Source: DASSYK01 sp036258315
GTDB lineage: Bacteria > Actinomycetota > Thermoleophilia > Solirubrobacterales > 70-9
Direction of reading: 5' to 3'
DNA: 11,043 bases
NCBI GenBank assembly: GCA_036258315.1
Contig: DATADX010000033.1
Location: 1-11,043, forward strand
Shown: positions 6,942-11,043 of the stretch, piece by piece
Layout of the letters: each line of letters starts with the position of its first letter
How positions within the stretch are numbered: position 1 is the stretch's first letter
Made by a program: the position numbers and the translations under genes
Notes under the pieces: model-generated
What the model was told of the DNA's origin: nothing
The model's input: the letters and a program-made list of their open reading frames with translations, nothing else
Databases searched by the model: none

Positions 6942-6947
6942 TATAAG
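6942..6947 (+). promoter_or_regulatory. Possible -10 box upstream of the MarR gene
   Basis: TATAAG matches the -10 consensus at five of six positions and stands out in this GC-rich sequence. No TTGACA-like -35 box is visible 16-18 bases upstream. If used, transcription would start near 6954 and give a leader of about 100 bases containing the stem-loop at 6966-6989. Confidence 0.3.
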
Positions 6948-6965
6948 TACCTCTCCTCCCTGTAG

Positions 6966-6989
6966 AGCGTCCCGTCTAGGCGGGGCGCT
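6966..6989 (+). terminator. Terminator-like stem-loop upstream of the MarR gene
   Basis: AGCGTCCCG (6966-6974) pairs with CGGGGCGCT (6981-6989) over nine consecutive pairs, one of them G-T, with the six-base loop TCTAGG. TTTGCGTTTG follows, a weak T-rich tail. It could end the long operon transcript that finishes at 6783, or act as an attenuator in the MarR leader. No other convincing terminator is seen between the two genes; CCGCC/GGCGG at 6797-6812 makes only five pairs. Confidence 0.5.
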
Positions 6990-7054
6990 TTGCGTTTGTG
7001 CGGTCGAGTCTTGCGACGAGCATGACGGGTCCCTCTGGCAAGCTTGGCGCCCCG

Positions 7055-7561
7055 ATGCCGTCCCCGCTCTCCTTCGACCCGATCGCCGAGGCGCGCCGCC
7101 AGTGGAAGAAGCACTGGGGACCGGGCGCGGTCGCCTCGATGAGCGCCGTCACCTCGCTGATGCGCGCCGAGCAGATCCTGATGGCGCGGCTCAACGAGCT
7201 GCTGAAGCCGTTCGAGCTCACCTTCCCCCGCTACGAGGCGCTGATGCTCCTCTATTACAGCCGCGCGGGCGCGCTCCCGCTCGGGAAGATGGGCGCCCGC
7301 CTTCAGGTCCATCGGACGAGCGTCACCAACATCGTCGACGGGCTCGAGGCGTCGGGTTACGTGCGGCGTAAGCCCCACGAGGCGGACCGGCGGACGACCC
7401 TCGCCTCGATCACGCCGCGAGGCCGCGCGGTCGCCACCGAGTCCACGAAGGTCCTGAACGAGGCCCAGTTCGCGACCGAGCCGCTCCGCAAGCGGGATCT
7501 TCAGGCTCTGACCGAGACGCTGGAGCGCCTGCGCGCGGACGCCGACGACTACGACGATTGA
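7055..7561 (+). CDS. MarR-family transcriptional regulator
   Basis: This 168-residue protein has a MarR winged helix-turn-helix: LGKMGARLQVHRTSVTNIVD (76-95) as the DNA-binding helices, then the wing with the family-typical D-R-R at 111-113 before TLASITPRGRA. Helices at both ends would form the dimer interface. MarR proteins are dimeric, usually repress neighbouring genes and release DNA on binding a small ligand. Start choice is uncertain. ATG 7055 is preferred because codons 7022-7054 contain three T-ending triplets in ten, unlike the nearly all G/C-ending codons after 7055. ATG 7022 and GTG 6998 are in-frame alternatives, and none has a clear Shine-Dalgarno. The gene converges on the acyl-CoA mutase gene with no bases between the two stops. 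Its targets are unknown; the acyl-CoA genes next door are candidates. Confidence 0.85.
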   Translation: MPSPLSFDPIAEARRQWKKHWGPGAVASMSAVTSLMRAEQILMARLNELLKPFELTFPRYEALMLLYYSRAGALPLGKMGARLQVHRTSVTNIVDGLEASGYVRRKPHEADRRTTLASITPRGRAVATESTKVLNEAQFATEPLRKRDLQALTETLERLRADADDYDD

Positions 7562-9220
<1,659 letters not shown>

Positions 9221-9334
9221 CTTCGACAAGCCTCCCCCGTCCACTTAGTTGGACGCCAGATAGTAGGACTATCGCATATATTCTCGTTTATGATGAGCCG
9301 CGCCTAACCACATCAGGAAGAGAACCAGATTGCG
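9221..9334. promoter_or_regulatory. Divergent promoter region of the mutase and dehydrogenase genes
   Basis: This 114-base spacer must drive both divergent genes. Bases 9255-9295 are clearly AT-rich against the GC-rich surroundings. TATATT (9277-9282) and TATGAT (9289-9294) each match the -10 consensus at five of six positions on the plus strand; TATATG read on the minus strand (9280 to 9275) could serve the mutase. No convincing -35 boxes are seen. AGGAAG at 9315-9320 is a weak, distant Shine-Dalgarno for the dehydrogenase. Confidence 0.45.
9259..9273. promoter_or_regulatory. Dyad GATAGT-N3-ACTATC, candidate operator
   Basis: Perfect 6-base arms (9259-9264 and 9268-9273) flank the triplet AGG in the AT-rich divergent spacer, next to the possible -10 boxes. 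It would be well placed to control both genes at once. A second, imperfect dyad, CATATA/TTTATG with one mismatch, follows at 9275-9292. The binding protein is unknown. Confidence 0.45.
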
Positions 9335-10501
9335 ATGAGCACCGCCCTCGACCGAGGCGCCCCGAGCTACGGCCTCACCCAGGAGCAGCTCGACTTCCGC
9401 GACCTGATCCGGCAGATGGCCCGCGAGCGGGTCGCCCCGCGCGCGGCCGAGATCGATGCCAAGGGCGAGTTCCCCGAGGACATTCGCGGGCTGTTCGCCG
9501 ACCACGACCTGTTCGGCCTGCCGTTCGCCGAGGAGTACGGCGGCACCGGGACCGGGGAGCTGATGCTCTGCGTCGCAGTCGAGGAGGTCGCGAAGGCGTG
9601 CGCATCCTCGTCGCTGCTGCTCGCGGTCCAGGACCTCGCGGCGCTGCCGATCAAGCTCGACGGCTCCGCCGAGCTCAAGGAACGGATCCTGCCCCGGCTC
9701 GCGTCGGGGGAGTGGCTCGGCGCGTTCGCGCTCTCCGAGCCCGAGGCCGGCTCGGATCCGGCGGCGATGCGAACGCGCGCCGAGCCGGCCGATGGCGGCT
9801 GGGTCCTGAACGGGGCGAAGAACTGGATCACCAACTCCTCGGTGGCGGACGTCTACACGGTGTTCGCCGTCACCGACCGCGACGCGAAGCCCTCACGCGG
9901 GATCAGCGCCTTCGTCGTCCCCGCCGACAGCCCCGGGTTCAGGGTCGACAAGCTCGAGCACAAGATGGGGATGCGGGGCTCGCCCACCGGCCAGCCGGTC
10001 TTCGAGGACTGCTTCGTGGCCGATCAGAATCTGATCGGGGAGTTGAACGGAGGCTTCAAGACGGCGATGCGGACGCTCGACCGCTCGCGGCTCGGGGTCG
10101 CCGCGCAGGCGCTCGGGATCGCGCAGGGCGCGACCGACTACGCCGCCGACTACGCCAAGGAGCGCACCGCATTCGGGAAGCCGATCAACCGGCTGCAGGG
10201 GATCCAGTTCAAGCTCGCCGAGATGGAGACGAAGACCGCCGCGGCGCGCGAGCTCCTCTACCGGGCCGCGGCCAAGGCAGAGCGCTCCGAGCCCGACCTC
10301 GGCAAGTACTCGGCGATGGCGAAGCTGTTCTGCTCGGATACCGCGATGGAGGTCACCGTCGAGGCCGTCCAGGTGCTCGGCGGCTACGGCTACGTGACCG
10401 AGTACCCCGTCGAGCGGATGATGCGCGACGCGAAGCTCACCCAGATCTACGAGGGCACGAACGAGATCCAGAAGCTCGTGATCGCCCGGTCGCTCGCCTG
10501 A
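9335..10501 (+). CDS. Acyl-CoA dehydrogenase
   Basis: This 388-residue flavoenzyme has the normal length for short/branched-chain acyl-CoA dehydrogenases. It shows signature 1 FALSEPEAGSD (131-141), the FAD-contacting WITNS (164-168), ERTAFGKPI (276-284), QVLGGYGY (346-353), and IYEGTNEIQ (371-379) with Glu373 at the catalytic-base position used by butyryl- and medium-chain enzymes. Isovaleryl- and long-chain types carry the base elsewhere. It would oxidise an acyl-CoA to the 2-enoyl-CoA, passing electrons to ETF in the cytoplasm. Divergence from the isobutyryl-CoA mutase-like gene suggests butyryl-CoA, isobutyryl-CoA or similar short substrates, which is inference. The ATG at 9335 lies just before the conserved N-terminal helix (LTQEQLDFRDL, 14-24). 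No terminator with a T-run follows; a 12-base GGGCCC repeat palindrome is at 10526-10537. Confidence 0.93.
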   Translation: MSTALDRGAPSYGLTQEQLDFRDLIRQMARERVAPRAAEIDAKGEFPEDIRGLFADHDLFGLPFAEEYGGTGTGELMLCVAVEEVAKACASSSLLLAVQDLAALPIKLDGSAELKERILPRLASGEWLGAFALSEPEAGSDPAAMRTRAEPADGGWVLNGAKNWITNSSVADVYTVFAVTDRDAKPSRGISAFVVPADSPGFRVDKLEHKMGMRGSPTGQPVFEDCFVADQNLIGELNGGFKTAMRTLDRSRLGVAAQALGIAQGATDYAADYAKERTAFGKPINRLQGIQFKLAEMETKTAAARELLYRAAAKAERSEPDLGKYSAMAKLFCSDTAMEVTVEAVQVLGGYGYVTEYPVERMMRDAKLTQIYEGTNEIQKLVIARSLA

Positions 10502-10541
10502 CGCGATCGTTCCAGCGCCCGCGAAGGGCCCGGGCCCGGCC

Positions 10542-10547
10542 TAAACT
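10542..10547 (+). promoter_or_regulatory. Possible -10 box of the tRNA gene
   Basis: TAAACT sits in an otherwise GC-rich spacer 16 bases before the tRNA start, a reasonable place for a -10 element. No -35 match is visible, and the upstream bases are occupied by the GGGCCC palindrome at 10526-10537. Confidence 0.3.
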
Positions 10548-10563
10548 GGTGCGCTGCAGCCCT

Positions 10564-10636
10564 GCCCAGGTAGCTCAGTTGGTAGAGCACAGCTCTCGTA
10601 AAGCTGCGGTCGCCGGTTCGAGTCCGGCCCTGGGCT
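10564..10636 (+). tRNA. tRNA-Thr (anticodon CGT)
   Basis: A complete cloverleaf can be folded. The acceptor GCCCAGG (10564-10570) pairs fully with CCTGGGC (10629-10635), with T10636 as discriminator. The D arm is GCTC/GAGC. The anticodon stem CAGCT/AGCTG encloses the loop CTCGTAA, with anticodon CGT at 10597-10599. A five-base variable loop precedes the T stem GCCGG/CCGGC with loop TTCGAGT (10617-10623). CGT reads the Thr codon ACG, a common codon in GC-rich genomes. CCA is not encoded (TCT follows), so it must be added by the nucleotidyltransferase. Confidence 0.96.
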
Positions 10637-10653
10637 TCTGAAGCCGCGCCGAC

Positions 10654-11043
10654 CTATGGAGCATGCGGGAGGTCAGCCGCGCGCCTGATGAAGCCGAGGC
10701 GGCCGCCGACGCGGCCGTAGATGCTCGGCGGGCCGATCCCGCAGGGGAGCGGTCCGGCGCTGACGACGCCGATCAGGCGAGGCCCGGCCGGCGTCTGGGC
10801 GACCAGCGGGCCGCCGCTGTCGCCTGAGCAGGAGCTCGCCTTGAAGGGGAGGCGGCTGCGGAACCGACGAACGCGCTTGCCCGTCGTGCAGATCATCGAG
10901 GCGGCGTCGAAGCCGCGCTTGCCGTAGGAGGTCCGGCAGTGAGCCGTTGAGAGGATGCGCTCCCTCGTGCTCTTCAGCCGCTGGGCGACGCGGAAGCCGA
11001 AGGCGCTGCGCGCTCCCCAGCCGGCCGAGCGGACGATCCGGCC
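10654..11043 (-). CDS. S1-family (chymotrypsin-like) serine protease, C-terminal part
   Basis: The minus-strand frame is open from the right edge to a TAG at 10656-10654, giving 129 residues; the start lies outside the window. Visible landmarks of the trypsin/chymotrypsin fold are SAGWG (6-10), the Cys36/Cys52 pair in HCRTSYG and SMICTTG (the 168-182 disulfide), SCSGDSGGPLV with the catalytic Ser76 (Ser195 in chymotrypsin numbering), and VVSAG (93-97) lining the substrate cleft. The catalytic His and Asp lie upstream, off the edge. The residue at specificity position 189 is Ser (Ser70), as in chymotrypsin, rather than the Asp of trypsin. Such bacterial enzymes are usually secreted, but the signal peptide cannot be seen. 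The ATG at 10896 is internal (Met50), not the start. Confidence 0.88.
   Translation of the reverse strand, partial: GRIVRSAGWGARSAFGFRVAQRLKSTRERILSTAHCRTSYGKRGFDAASMICTTGKRVRRFRSRLPFKASSCSGDSGGPLVAQTPAGPRLIGVVSAGPLPCGIGPPSIYGRVGGRLGFIRRAADLPHAP

Noticed and set aside
9221..9244. GTG at 9244 as start of the mutase
   Set aside because: The Shine-Dalgarno GGGGGAGG lies between this GTG and the ATG at 9220, so the ATG is the likely start.
10721..10927. 68-codon plus-strand open frame opposite the protease
   Set aside because: It is the complement of the S1 protease coding region with no motif or ribosome binding site.

Overview
This is a very GC-rich window with almost all codons ending in G or C. 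Three traits suggest a high-GC actinobacterium, possibly of the Thermoleophilia/Solirubrobacterales type: an InhA-like enoyl-ACP reductase, a PccB-type fused carboxyltransferase, and a tRNA gene without an encoded CCA end. The taxonomy is inference, since no phylogenetic marker is present.

Positions 1-6783 hold a tightly packed, co-directional (+) type II fatty acid synthesis operon that enters from the left edge. In order it encodes the C-terminus of KAS III (fabH), 3-oxoacyl-ACP reductase (fabG), acyl carrier protein, KAS II (fabF), a carboxyltransferase (accD), an SGNH/GDSL hydrolase, a MaoC-type hot-dog dehydratase, an InhA-like enoyl-ACP reductase (fabI) and a LysR-type regulator. The genes overlap by 4-20 bases at every junction except fabG-acp. 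That 66-base gap holds a hairpin and a strong Shine-Dalgarno sequence. Together the genes supply malonyl-CoA formation (with a biotin carboxylase/BCCP not seen here), initiation, condensation, both reductions and dehydration. The SGNH hydrolase and the terminal LysR gene are the unusual members.

Positions 6784-7054 are an intergenic region with a 15-base dyad, a TATAAG box and a terminator-like stem-loop. It precedes a MarR-family regulator (7055-7561, +). The MarR stop codon directly abuts the stop codon of a convergent gene on the minus strand.

Positions 7562-10501 form a divergent acyl-CoA metabolism pair. The minus-strand gene is a stand-alone large subunit of a B12-dependent acyl-CoA mutase whose two substrate-specificity residues match isobutyryl-CoA mutase rather than methylmalonyl-CoA mutase. 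The plus-strand gene is an acyl-CoA dehydrogenase. Their 114-base shared upstream region is AT-rich and contains a perfect-armed dyad, so joint regulation is likely. A plausible joint role is branched/short-chain acyl-CoA (isobutyryl/butyryl) catabolism.

Positions 10564-10636 encode tRNA-Thr(CGT). The right edge (10654-11043, minus strand) holds the C-terminal part of an S1-family (chymotrypsin-like) serine protease.
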